A stretch of 64,000 nt of DNA. Source: Exiguobacterium mexicanum (lineage in GTDB: Bacteria; Bacillota; Bacilli; Exiguobacteriales; Exiguobacteriaceae). The stretch lies in NCBI RefSeq assembly GCF_005960665.1, contig NZ_CP040676.1, positions 1,436,501 to 1,500,500 on the forward strand. Direction: 5' to 3'. The position numbers and the translations under genes are program-made. Positions 33,890 to 42,616 of this stretch are shown piece after piece. Every line of letters starts with the position of its first letter. Positions within the stretch are counted from its first letter, which is position 1. The notes below the pieces were generated by a model that worked only from the letters and a program-made list of their open reading frames with translations, made no database searches and had not been told where the DNA came from.

Positions 33890-36135
33890 ATCGATCCTTT
33901 CAATGCATGCAACTGCTGGACGACCTGCTGTTTGAAATCACCGTACCCAATCATGCCGACGCACCGCGGACAGCCGCTCTCACACGGACAGTCCTCGACC
34001 GTACGGATGGCTGCATCCAAGACCTCATCGGCGTCGCGATAAAGCGCCTCGCTCAGCCCGATTCCGCCTGGGTAGCGGTCGTATAAATAGACGGTCGGTT
34101 TGTTCGTATGGGTCGCTTTCATTTGAATCGTCGTGAACAAGTCGAGCGTGTCACACATTAAATAGAGCGGGGCGAGCCGCCGCAAGAGATCACTGACCGC
34201 TTCGAGCTGATCTTCCATGTCGGCCTCCGAGTAGGCGAACCGTTCGTCGAGCGTGAACCACGTCGCCGTCGTGTGCAGTTCTCGTTCCGGCAAATGAATC
34301 GGTCCGGAACCGATATTCTCGTGCGTCCCGAACTTGATTTTCTTAAATAGTGTCGCCATCGCGATGACCGATACTTCACCGAACGTCTTCACGCCGGTCG
34401 TCTTGTTCTCTTCCAACACTTTCAGTTCGACCGCCAAATTGGCGTCCGTATAGTAGTCGACGTCGACACGTCGGACGTAAGCTTTCTTCTCTTCAAAGTC
34501 GAGTCGTTCGACTTGATATTGCTCGGCCCCATGTAAATAGATGGCCTCGTCATGCAGTAACGTCATCGCGCTGAACGTATCCATCTCTCCGATGACCTGG
34601 TTTTTCGCGGTCTGGTCGACGATGACGACATTCTCTTGGTCACTCGTCCGCAGCGAGATGTCATGAGCCGGGAATGCGTCCGTCATCCAATAATATTTAT
34701 TGGCCCGTTCATGCAAGATGTGGGCGTCCGTCAAGAAATCGAGAATTTCTTCCGTCTCGACCGTGCCGAATCGTTCCCCTTTTGAGAAAGGCAGTTCGAA
34801 GGCGGCACATTTCATATGGTCAACGAGAATGATTAAATTGTTCGGGTCGAGACGAGCCGCTTCCGGAGACCGGTCTAAAATCAAATCGGGCTGTTCGACG
34901 ACGAGTTGATCGAGCGAAGAAGACGAGGCGACAAAAATGACGAGCGCCTCGGAATGACGGCGTCCGGCCCGGCCCGCTTGTTGCCACATCGAGGCGACCG
35001 TGCCCGGATAGCCGTTCAAGACACACGCCTGCAACTGGCCGATATCGACGCCGAGTTCAAGCGCATTCGTCGAGACGACAGCTTTAATCTCACCGTTACG
35101 GAGCCGACGCTCGATTTCACGACGCTCCGACGGTAAGTAGCCGCCCCGATAGCCAACGATCGATTTTGGTCCGAGCTCGCGCCGCGTCAGTTCTTGTAAA
35201 TACGTCAACAACACCTCGACCCGTACCCGTGAGCGGGCGAAGACGATCGTCTGAATGTCCGCTTCGACGAGCTTTGAGGCGATCCGCTTCGTCTCGAGCG
35301 TGGCGCTCCGACGAATCCCGAGCGCCTCATTGACGACGGGCGGATTGTAGAAAATCAAATGTTTCTTCCCTTGGGGCGCCCCGTTGTTGTCGACAAGGAC
35401 GACGTCCTCTTCGGTCAACAGTTCAGCCAGCTCGACCGGGTTGGCAATCGTCGCTGACGTCATGATCCATTTCGGATGGCTCCCATAATAGGCACAGATC
35501 CGTTTCAAACGACGAAACACGTTGGCGACGTGGCTGCCGAATACCCCTCGGTACGTGTGCAACTCGTCGACGACGATATATTCCAAGTTCTCGAACAAGC
35601 GAATCCATTTCGTATGATGCGGCAAGATTCCAGAGTGAAGCATATCGGGATTCGTGATGACGATATTGCCGGCGTCCCGTACTTTCGTACGAGCCGCTGG
35701 CGCCGTGTCCCCATCGTAAGTGAAACAGCGGAGGTCACCTTCGAGCGCCTCGACCATCTCCATCAAATCACTGTTTTGGTCTTGGGCGAGCGCTTTCGTC
35801 GGGTACAAGTAGAGCGCCCGGGCATTCGGTTGTTCAATCATTTTCGATAAAACCGGCAGATTGTAACAGAGCGTCTTCCCGGAAGCGGTCGGGGTGACGA
35901 TGACCGTCGAGTTGCCTCGAGACGTCTGCTCGATTGCTTCGGCCTGATGGGTGTACAGTTGTTCGATTCCACGGCCATGGAGCACCCGGACGAGATCTGG
36001 CGGAACGCTCGATGGAATCGGCGCATACCGGGCCGGCTTCGCCTCGACCGTGTGCCAATGCGTCACGTTGCCCGAGAAACCCGGGTCGGTCTTGAGCGTC
36101 TGAATCATTTCTTCCACGGAACATTTTTTCCGCAT
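33886..36135 (-). CDS. mrfA: MrfA (YprA), DEAD/DEAH-type helicase with DUF1998 zinc domain
   Basis: A 749-residue superfamily 2 helicase, partner of MrfB in repair of mitomycin C damage. It has Q-motif-like QLYTHQAEAIEQ, Walker A TPTASGKTLCYNLP, DEVH-type box IVVDELHTYRG, SAT motif IMTSATIANP and motif VI QQAGRAGRR. The C-terminal DUF1998 part has the four-cysteine site DCPCESGCPRCVG. An in-frame GTG at 36144 forms part of the ribosome site; AAGGTGAA is spaced for the ATG at 36135. It follows an unknown gene by 14 bp. Confidence 0.93.
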   Translation of the reverse strand: MRKKCSVEEMIQTLKTDPGFSGNVTHWHTVEAKPARYAPIPSSVPPDLVRVLHGRGIEQLYTHQAEAIEQTSRGNSTVIVTPTASGKTLCYNLPVLSKMIEQPNARALYLYPTKALAQDQNSDLMEMVEALEGDLRCFTYDGDTAPAARTKVRDAGNIVITNPDMLHSGILPHHTKWIRLFENLEYIVVDELHTYRGVFGSHVANVFRRLKRICAYYGSHPKWIMTSATIANPVELAELLTEEDVVLVDNNGAPQGKKHLIFYNPPVVNEALGIRRSATLETKRIASKLVEADIQTIVFARSRVRVEVLLTYLQELTRRELGPKSIVGYRGGYLPSERREIERRLRNGEIKAVVSTNALELGVDIGQLQACVLNGYPGTVASMWQQAGRAGRRHSEALVIFVASSSSLDQLVVEQPDLILDRSPEAARLDPNNLIILVDHMKCAAFELPFSKGERFGTVETEEILDFLTDAHILHERANKYYWMTDAFPAHDISLRTSDQENVVIVDQTAKNQVIGEMDTFSAMTLLHDEAIYLHGAEQYQVERLDFEEKKAYVRRVDVDYYTDANLAVELKVLEENKTTGVKTFGEVSVIAMATLFKKIKFGTHENIGSGPIHLPERELHTTATWFTLDERFAYSEADMEDQLEAVSDLLRRLAPLYLMCDTLDLFTTIQMKATHTNKPTVYLYDRYPGGIGLSEALYRDADEVLDAAIRTVEDCPCESGCPRCVGMIGYGDFKQQVVQQLHALKGSI

Positions 36136-36149
36136 AGAGTTCACCTTCT

Positions 36150-36710
36150 TTACGATTTCGAAGGTGCAAGACGTTCCACGACAGCCTTGACTTGGCTAAT
36201 CCGTTCGTCATGTACGAGCCGGTGGACGGCCGGCAAACGGAGCACGTCCATCGCTTTGAACGAATCGGCGACATGCTCATTCTCTTCTTCGAGACGCGTG
36301 ATCGCATCGTCAAACAACCGTTGCGTCGACCGTCCGAACAAGACGATGGTATGTAGCTTCGTGCACTTCGAGTGGACCGCTTGTAAATGCTTCGTGTAAC
36401 GCTGCACCGCTTTATGATAATCTTCATGCGTCGCGAGCGCTTGGCGCTTGCCCCGCAGAAGTTCAGGGTAATATGACTCGTCGCCGAGAAACATCGTCTC
36501 AACGCCGATTCGTTTCAAATAGGGATGGCCACTGGCCTCGGCCACGGCTTGATCATCAATCAAGCGTCCGAACGGAATCGATTCCTCGAGGAGCAATCGG
36601 CCCATCTTCAAGCCATTGACGCCATGTAACGGGATGCCAAAATCATCCTCTTGCAGTCGGTCGATCACAAACAATACTTTCATCTTACGTTTCAATGAGA
36701 GTTGTACCAT
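36150..36710 (-). CDS. Unknown protein between mrfA and ponA, 186 residues
   Basis: I do not recognise it. A soluble alpha/beta protein: KVLFVIDRLQEDDFGIPLHG and LHTIVLFGRSTQRLFDDAI look like two strand-loop-helix units of a Rossmann or glycosylase-like fold, and the C-terminus is helical. No signal peptide or metal motif is seen. It is 14 bp upstream of mrfA on the same strand and so is likely co-transcribed with the MrfAB repair genes. A DNA-related role is a guess from context only. Confidence 0.65.
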   Translation of the reverse strand: MVQLSLKRKMKVLFVIDRLQEDDFGIPLHGVNGLKMGRLLLEESIPFGRLIDDQAVAEASGHPYLKRIGVETMFLGDESYYPELLRGKRQALATHEDYHKAVQRYTKHLQAVHSKCTKLHTIVLFGRSTQRLFDDAITRLEEENEHVADSFKAMDVLRLPAVHRLVHDERISQVKAVVERLAPSKS

Positions 36711-36759
36711 GTGTCACCATCCTATTCGCTTTCTTTTCATTATAGCAAACGAAACAGAA

Positions 36760-36787
36760 AAACAGGGCGCTGATGTCGCCCTGTTTC
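36760..36787 (-). terminator. Terminator of recU-ponA
   Basis: Ten-base stem AAACAGGGCG / CGCCCTGTTT with loop ACATCAG and TT after it, directly downstream of ponA on the minus strand. Confidence 0.85.
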
Positions 36788-36799
36788 CTGTGAGTCAGA

Positions 36800-39427
36800 T
36801 TAGTCACGACCACCGTTGCCATTCCCGTTGCCGTTGTTACGGTCGTCCGAGTCTGACGTCGATTGACGGCTGATGTCCCCCTCCGAATCCGACTCCCCGT
36901 CTGTCTCATCGGTTGTCGGTTCTTCTTCAGTCGGTTCTACCGTGTTCTCGTCTTCGGTGTTGTTGTCGTTTCCGTTATTCTCATTGTTTTCGTTATTGCC
37001 ATTGTTCTCGTTGCTCTCACCATCGGTTTGCTCGCCTTCTTCTTCAGGAGGCGTCTCTTCCGTGGCTGGCTCTTCTTCCTCTTCGGCAGCAGGCTCCTCG
37101 CTCCGTTCGACCGTGTAGGAAGTTTGGAGCGGGCTCGACTGTTGATCGCCGACGAGCGCGTTCGTCGCGTTGGCGACAATCGTGAACGTCGTCTCCCCTT
37201 CACCGAGGCCAGAAATGGCGATGCTTGTGTCTTCGGTCGTCCCGACGACACGCTCGCTACCGTCCGGACGTGTCTCCGTCACGGTGAACGAAAGTCCTTG
37301 GTAACCAGCTGCTTCGACTGCTTGCTTGTCGTATGACCACGAGAGCGTACCTGTCTCGCCTGGCACATCGTAGTCAATCGATGCGCCGGTCGGCGCGGCG
37401 AGTTTGTCCGGCTGCAAGTCTTTTGGTTTCGTTCCTTTGACGTACAACTCGTTTCCGAGCGAGAGCACCGATTCCGGTTGCTGGAAGCGATCCGGTTGAC
37501 CCGTCGCTTTCGTTACTTCTTGCATCATATACTCGAAGTAATATTGGGCGTAGTTCGGTTTAAACAACGATACGGGTATGTCATTTGATGCACGGGCCGT
37601 CCATACCGAAATTGAGTAATCGGTCGTATAGCCGGTAAACCATTTATCATTCTCATCGCCCTTTTCATCGTTCGTCGTCCCGGTCTTCCCGGCGACGTCG
37701 TACGGGAACGCGCCTGGTTCATACGTCCCGTTCGAACCGCTGACGACGTCACGAAGCATATCCGTCAACATGTAAGCCGTATAGTCTTCCATCGCCTGCT
37801 TCGCTTTGATTGGTGAGTTAATCGTCGAGCCGTCGTTGAACTCGATTTTTTGGATCAAGTGCGGCTTCGTGTACATCCCGTTCGTCCCGAGCGCCGCATA
37901 AGCGGCCGCCATTTGCGTCGTGCTCGCTTCCGCTACACCTAGACTGTTTGCCGGCAGAATCTCGTCACCCGCCCGCGCCGGTTCGATGCCGACGTTCTCG
38001 ACGAACGACTCAATCGCCTCCGAACCGAACTCTTCCTGTACTTCATAGAAGGCACGGACGGCTGGTGTGTTACCAGAAACCGTCAAATAGTAACGCATCG
38101 TGTTGGCACCGCGGAACCCTGGATAGTAGTTCCCTGGTTTAAAAGTTTCGCTTTCGTCAAACTCTTTATCAATCAAGACTTTCCCAGTCGACCACTGTGC
38201 GTTCTCGATTCCTGGACCGTAATCGAAGAACGGTTTCGCCGTCGACCCGATTTGGCGTTTCTCGCGCGAATAGTCGCGATATTTCTTATCGCCTTGTTTC
38301 GCTTGTTGACTGTCGATGACGGCGACGATTTCACCCGTCTTCGTATTCAATACGGTCGCGCCCATGCGAAGATCTTCTGGGAACTCACTTGTTGGAAGGT
38401 TGACGTTATCGTTCTTAATGTCGTTATTGAACTTCGTATGCAAATCTTTATTGATTGACGTATACACTTTCAAGCCCGTCCCGTAAATGTCGGCCTGCTC
38501 GAGACCGTAGTCTTCCTCGAGCTCGGCTTGGACGCGAGCGTAAATGGAGCGCGTGTACGTCTCTTCTTCTGTTTCTTCACCTGGCGAGATGACGTCCGCG
38601 ATCTCAACGTCGAGCGCCTGGTTGTATTCTTCTTCCGTGATATGACCGTCACGCTTCATCGCTGAGAGCACTTGCTCTTGACGATAACGCGTCAGTTCCT
38701 GGTCCCCGTTGATCGGGTCATAGGCACTCGGACGTTGCGGGAGACCCGCCAAAATGGCCGCCTCTTGGTAATTCACTTCTGAGACCGGCTTATTGAAGTA
38801 GCGTTTCGATGCCGTTTGGACACCATATCCGCCTGTACCGTAATAGTTCTTATTCAAGTACATCTCGAGAATCTGCTCTTTCGTGTACTCGCGCTCAAGT
38901 TTGATGGCGAGCCACTGTTCTTGCAGCTTCCGCTTCAATTTCTTGTCGGTCGACAAGAACGATTGTTTGACGAGCTGTTGCGTGATCGTCGAACCACCTT
39001 CGGCCCCGAAGCCGTCCGTCAAGTTCGCGACCACGGCGCCGCCGATACGGCGCAAGTCAATCCCGTTATGTTCATAGAAGCGACGGTCCTCGATCGAGAT
39101 GACCGCTTGTTGCATCACTTCTGAAATTTCATCGATGGAGACGTACTCCCGAATTTGTCCGCTTCCTTCGAGCGGTTCGCCTTCAGGTGATAATAGTTGG
39201 ATTGGATACGTATCGACCAACTTCTCTTCATCGAGCGGCGGTGCCGTCGCGATCGCATACGCAGTGTATGCGGCACCGGCGATGACGCCGATAATGAATA
39301 AAATCCCTAAAATCGTTAAAATGCGTCGAAACTTCGACTTCTTCGTTTTTTGTTTCGGCTTCTTGGCCGCTGGTTTACGTTTATTACTCGTCGTATCTTG
39401 TCGACGTGCCATCCGACTTCGTTCCAT
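36800..39427 (-). CDS. ponA: Class A penicillin-binding protein (PBP1)
   Basis: A bifunctional glycosyltransferase/transpeptidase that builds peptidoglycan at the membrane. Of 875 residues, a basic cytoplasmic tail (to about 33) and one TM helix (ILTILGILFIIGVIAGAAY) precede the GT51 domain (SIEDRRFYEHNGIDLRRIGG, GGSTITQQLVKQSFLS). The transpeptidase follows with SxxK in QIGSTAKPF, SxN in TVSGNTPAV and KTG in VAGKTGTTND. A fibronectin-type module (about 690-775) precedes an acidic, Asn/Gly-rich tail of about 100 residues. It lies 21 bp after recU. Confidence 0.96.
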   Translation of the reverse strand: MERSRMARRQDTTSNKRKPAAKKPKQKTKKSKFRRILTILGILFIIGVIAGAAYTAYAIATAPPLDEEKLVDTYPIQLLSPEGEPLEGSGQIREYVSIDEISEVMQQAVISIEDRRFYEHNGIDLRRIGGAVVANLTDGFGAEGGSTITQQLVKQSFLSTDKKLKRKLQEQWLAIKLEREYTKEQILEMYLNKNYYGTGGYGVQTASKRYFNKPVSEVNYQEAAILAGLPQRPSAYDPINGDQELTRYRQEQVLSAMKRDGHITEEEYNQALDVEIADVISPGEETEEETYTRSIYARVQAELEEDYGLEQADIYGTGLKVYTSINKDLHTKFNNDIKNDNVNLPTSEFPEDLRMGATVLNTKTGEIVAVIDSQQAKQGDKKYRDYSREKRQIGSTAKPFFDYGPGIENAQWSTGKVLIDKEFDESETFKPGNYYPGFRGANTMRYYLTVSGNTPAVRAFYEVQEEFGSEAIESFVENVGIEPARAGDEILPANSLGVAEASTTQMAAAYAALGTNGMYTKPHLIQKIEFNDGSTINSPIKAKQAMEDYTAYMLTDMLRDVVSGSNGTYEPGAFPYDVAGKTGTTNDEKGDENDKWFTGYTTDYSISVWTARASNDIPVSLFKPNYAQYYFEYMMQEVTKATGQPDRFQQPESVLSLGNELYVKGTKPKDLQPDKLAAPTGASIDYDVPGETGTLSWSYDKQAVEAAGYQGLSFTVTETRPDGSERVVGTTEDTSIAISGLGEGETTFTIVANATNALVGDQQSSPLQTSYTVERSEEPAAEEEEEPATEETPPEEEGEQTDGESNENNGNNENNENNGNDNNTEDENTVEPTEEEPTTDETDGESDSEGDISRQSTSDSDDRNNGNGNGNGGRD

Positions 39428-39448
39428 TCACGCTTCACTCCTTCTATT

Positions 39449-40036
39449 TCAATCGAGCCACGCCTCAATCGCCGTCAAATAATCGACGGCAGGCATCGCC
39501 CGGGTTGGAACTTCGATTGCTTCTTGCTCGATATAGGAGAGCGGAATCGACTTCCGTCCCGATTCGCGCTGTTCCCACCAAACTAATAATTGCTCCGTTG
39601 ATAACACATATTGCGTATTATAGCGGCTAAACCGAATGATGACAAAACAAACCCCTCCATGCCGCTCGCACTCACGCATGTGGTTGATTTGGTGGTCGTG
39701 GAAGTTTCCGAGTGGAAATGACGTCTTATTGTTCGTCTCTTTCGCCTCGAAATCGATGTACTTCCCGCGATACACCCCGTTATAATCGGTCGTCGACGCT
39801 TGCTTGAAATACGCCTCGGTCACTTTCGCCGCGCTCCGTTTCGGGTAATCGACTTTCACGATTTGCAGCGGTGTCGGCTTCTTATGGATGACCGCTCGTC
39901 CATGGAGTCGGTAAAACTCATTCGTGTCGTTCAGCAGCGTCTCAAGGTTCATGCCTCGATTCGCATACGTCTGCGGATTAGAGCGGACCGGCGTTGCCGC
40001 AGGTTTCGGCTTTTTCCCGTTCGGATAATGGAACAA
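39449..40036 (-). CDS. recU: Holliday junction resolvase RecU
   Basis: RecU cuts Holliday junctions during recombination and segregation. It has 195 residues with the start FHYPNGKK, like Bacillus RecU, an NRGMNLETLLNDTNEFY helix, and the nuclease core STTDYNGVYRGKYIDFEAKE carrying the Asp, Glu and Lys of the active site. The TTG at 40036 has AGGGGTG 6 nt upstream. A GTG three codons earlier lies inside that site, so TTG is the better start. Operon with ponA as in Bacillus. Confidence 0.94.
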   Translation of the reverse strand: MFHYPNGKKPKPAATPVRSNPQTYANRGMNLETLLNDTNEFYRLHGRAVIHKKPTPLQIVKVDYPKRSAAKVTEAYFKQASTTDYNGVYRGKYIDFEAKETNNKTSFPLGNFHDHQINHMRECERHGGVCFVIIRFSRYNTQYVLSTEQLLVWWEQRESGRKSIPLSYIEQEAIEVPTRAMPAVDYLTAIEAWLD

Positions 40037-40397
40037 TGTCGTCACCCCTAGTCTCTAGTTTAACAGGTTGGTCCAGCCGTTCCTTCCGTCTGAAGTCTGA
40101 TTGTCGAGTTCTGTCGCTCGACTCCTGTGTAGATTTTCCGCAATCCATATCGTACCAAACTCCCGTATGTTAAACTAGTAGGTAGTTCATTGTGTAGTCA
40201 AATTGACACGACCTTGTTACGGAAGAGCTATTTATTTTTCTGAAATAAGTCTTCTACTTATTAGCCATAATCAAGACAGATTAAACGCAGATTGACGTAA
40301 GTTTGAAAAAGTGCGCAATAAGCAATGTAAACCAAGGTTGGAAAACAATTAGCAGGCTCGCTGAGATAAACAGTTGAGCCATGGTTGGAGGAGTAAG
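40037..40397. other. Intergenic region between recU and the DUF3800 gene
   Basis: This 361-bp stretch is more AT-rich than the flanks and has no supported ORF. It contains an 11-bp perfect inverted repeat (CTAGTTTAACA at 40054-40064, complement at 40167-40177), an inner hairpin GTCGAG / CTCGAC (about 40102-40121), back-to-back -35-like boxes within GTCAAATTGAC (40196-40206), and a GGCTC / GAGCC pair (about 40354-40379) before the DUF3800 ribosome site. Confidence 0.55.
40171..40206. promoter_or_regulatory. Candidate divergent promoter core
   Basis: The palindrome GTCAAATTGAC (40196-40206) provides TTGACA on the plus strand (40202-40207) and TTGACT on the minus strand. The minus side has TAGTTT at 18 nt (40171-40176) as a possible -10 for recU-ponA. 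The plus side has no good -10. Confidence 0.35.
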
Positions 40398-41249
40398 ATG
40401 GAAACACAAAAGAAGTATGTCATGTTCGTCGATGAGACGGGCACGCCAAAAGGAAATACCCAGTTCAACCTCACCGGCGTATTGATGGAATACAAATATG
40501 CGATCGATGCCGACGAGGCCGGGATGCCGTGCGAGTTGAAGCGCCGGTTACATGCCTTCAAACGCGACGTGTTCAAGACGGAGAATATCCCGCTCCATTT
40601 AAAAGAGATTTTAAAGGCCGAGCATCCGTATGGAAAAGAGGATGGCATCACGATCGATATGCTTCGTGACTTTTGGAACAAGTTGCCGGACTTCCTACGC
40701 GATATCAACTGTACGATCATCAGCGTCGAGGTCGATAAACAAAAACTTCACGACTTCTATTCAACGCCGAAAGACCCGTACGTCGTCGCCTTCGCCCACT
40801 TGATGAAATCGTTTTATGCATTCTTAGAAGAGACGGAAGCGGTCAGCGCCCGTGTCGTCTTGGAATCGCGAGACGACTATCAAAACTTGCTCATCCAAAA
40901 AGCGTTCTTCGATATCTTCAATTCAGGGACGGTCCATCTCGACGTCGAGAAGAGCCGACAAAAGATTAAAGGTTTCATCTTCTCGGAAAAACAGAACACA
41001 ATCTATCAGTCTGGGCTTGAAATCGCTGACCTCGTCTGTCTACCGCTCTCGCGCGTACGTCGCGGCGTCATCGAAGTGAAACCACGGTTCGTCCATTATG
41101 GGGATGAGAACCGGATCTTCAAAGCCATCAAGGACAAGATTTACATTCGTAAAGAAAGTCCTGACCAAGATTTCCGTAACTGGGGATTCAAAAAAGTACC
41201 GATCACGAAAAAACGCCGCGAATGGAGCGACCATCCGTGGAACCATTAA
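40398..41249 (+). CDS. DUF3800 domain protein
   Basis: A 283-residue protein of the DUF3800 family, predicted RNase H-like fold with unknown substrate. It starts KKYVMFVDETGTPKG, the family's first-strand Asp-Glu motif, then INCTIISVEVDK, RVVLESRDDYQNLL with Glu/Asp, and near the C-terminus GLEIADLVCLPLSRV, the last acidic motif. Members occur sporadically, often in mobile or defence-rich places. GGAGGAG lies 5 nt before the ATG at 40398. It interrupts the recU/ponA-nth neighbourhood expected from Bacillus, and has its own terminator, suggesting insertion. Confidence 0.85.
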   Translation: METQKKYVMFVDETGTPKGNTQFNLTGVLMEYKYAIDADEAGMPCELKRRLHAFKRDVFKTENIPLHLKEILKAEHPYGKEDGITIDMLRDFWNKLPDFLRDINCTIISVEVDKQKLHDFYSTPKDPYVVAFAHLMKSFYAFLEETEAVSARVVLESRDDYQNLLIQKAFFDIFNSGTVHLDVEKSRQKIKGFIFSEKQNTIYQSGLEIADLVCLPLSRVRRGVIEVKPRFVHYGDENRIFKAIKDKIYIRKESPDQDFRNWGFKKVPITKKRREWSDHPWNH

Positions 41250-41289
41250 AAAAACCGCCTTGCCGAAATCTTCGGCAAGGCAGTTTTTT
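41250..41289. terminator. Bidirectional terminator
   Basis: Eleven-base stem GCCTTGCCGAA / TTCGGCAAGGC with loop ATC, flanked by A and T runs, between the convergent DUF3800 and MFS genes. Confidence 0.9.
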
Positions 41290-41291
41290 GA

Positions 41292-42512
41292 TTAACGCAA
41301 ACCTGGAAGTGTCTCCCGCAAACGACCGAGCGCATTGAGTCCGGCCAGGAACGGTAGGACGGCCACAAGCCCGATCGCCCAATCGATGGACAATATGTCG
41401 GTCAACACCCCGGCAAAGATGGCCCCGAACGCATAGCCGCTGTCGCGCCAAAACCGATAGACGCCCATTGCTGAGGCGCGCCAATATGGCTCGGCGATGT
41501 CACTGATCGAGGCTTGGAGCGTCGGATAGACCATTGCCGTCCCGATGCCGAGCATGACCGCGGCGAGCACCCATTGCCAATAGTCGGACATGACGAGAAT
41601 CGCCAAAAGCGAACCGGCCTGGACCCACATCCCGGCGACGATCAATCCTTTGCGTCCGATGCGATCGCTCCATACCCCGGTGAACAGTTGTAAGAAGCCC
41701 CACGCCGCCGGATAGACCGCCACGATTAATCCGACTTCAGCTAGACTGAGCCCTTGTGCGGCAAAATAAATCGGGAACAAGCCCCATGCCATGCCGTCTT
41801 TCAGATTGGTCGACAGACCGGCCACCGTCAGACTCGAGAGCGAGCGATCTTTCCAAGTCGTCGTCATAAATACGTCTCTCGCAGAACGTGTTTTCTCAGA
41901 CCCGCTCGTCGGTTGGAGCTGTACCTGATTCGTCGTATCGCGGACGAACAATGATAACCCGAGACCGATGAATGCGACGAGGACACCGATATAAAACGGT
42001 TCCGGCCGACTGCCGTACGTGACGGCAATCATCCCAGAGACGGCGGCCATCACGGCGACACCGACATAACCGGCGAATTCATTCAGTCCGACCGCGAGCC
42101 CCCGCTCCGTCGGTTTAGCCAAATCAATCTTCATATTGACCGTCATCGACCACGTCAGTCCTTGGTTGATCCCAAGCAAGACGTTCGCCACGATGATCAT
42201 CCACCAGGCCGGGGCCAACATGACGAGCACGGGGACGAATACCCCGATCCCCCAGCCGAAGACGAGCACTTTCTTGCGCCCGAATCGATCGGCGATGGCT
42301 CCTGCGAAGTAATTGACGACAGCCTTCGAGAACCCAAAGCTGATGATGAACGATAGTGCCGCACTCGTCGAGACGAGCCCGAAGTCCTCTTCTCCGATGA
42401 TGGGCAAGATCGTCCGTTCGAGGCCGACCATCGACCCGACGAAAAAGTTCGTCACGACGAGCAAGATAAAGTTCATTTGATTTTCTTTTATTCCAATCCG
42501 GGTTTCCCCCAT
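41292..42512 (-). CDS. Major facilitator superfamily transporter
   Basis: A 406-residue, 12-helix transporter. The MFS signature between TM2 and TM3 reads GAIADRFGRKKVLVFGWG, repeated in the second half as GVWSDRIGRKGLIVAG. The long central loop is around residues 195-225. Substrate is unknown; the layout is that of a drug or metabolite efflux pump. The ATG at 42512 is 6 nt after AAGGAGG, better than the ATG at 42518 that touches it. It is a single gene between terminators. Confidence 0.88.
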   Translation of the reverse strand: MGETRIGIKENQMNFILLVVTNFFVGSMVGLERTILPIIGEEDFGLVSTSAALSFIISFGFSKAVVNYFAGAIADRFGRKKVLVFGWGIGVFVPVLVMLAPAWWMIIVANVLLGINQGLTWSMTVNMKIDLAKPTERGLAVGLNEFAGYVGVAVMAAVSGMIAVTYGSRPEPFYIGVLVAFIGLGLSLFVRDTTNQVQLQPTSGSEKTRSARDVFMTTTWKDRSLSSLTVAGLSTNLKDGMAWGLFPIYFAAQGLSLAEVGLIVAVYPAAWGFLQLFTGVWSDRIGRKGLIVAGMWVQAGSLLAILVMSDYWQWVLAAVMLGIGTAMVYPTLQASISDIAEPYWRASAMGVYRFWRDSGYAFGAIFAGVLTDILSIDWAIGLVAVLPFLAGLNALGRLRETLPGLR

Positions 42513-42574
42513 ATACATCCTCCTTGCCGATTGCTAACTGGATTGAGTATACCAAAAAATACCCCCCCACGTAT

Positions 42575-42614
42575 AAAAAGCGTCTTCCTGATCATTGTAA
42601 TCAGGAAGACGCTT
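42575..42614 (-). terminator. Terminator of the aspB-asnS-dnaD-nth operon
   Basis: Fifteen-base perfect stem AAGCGTCTTCCTGAT / ATCAGGAAGACGCTT with seven-base loop and TTT on the minus strand, directly after nth. Confidence 0.92.
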
Positions 42615-42616
42615 GT

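Noticed and set aside
36800-37100. Repetitive DNA, considered as a repeat element
   Set aside because: It is the in-frame Asn/Glu-rich tail of ponA.
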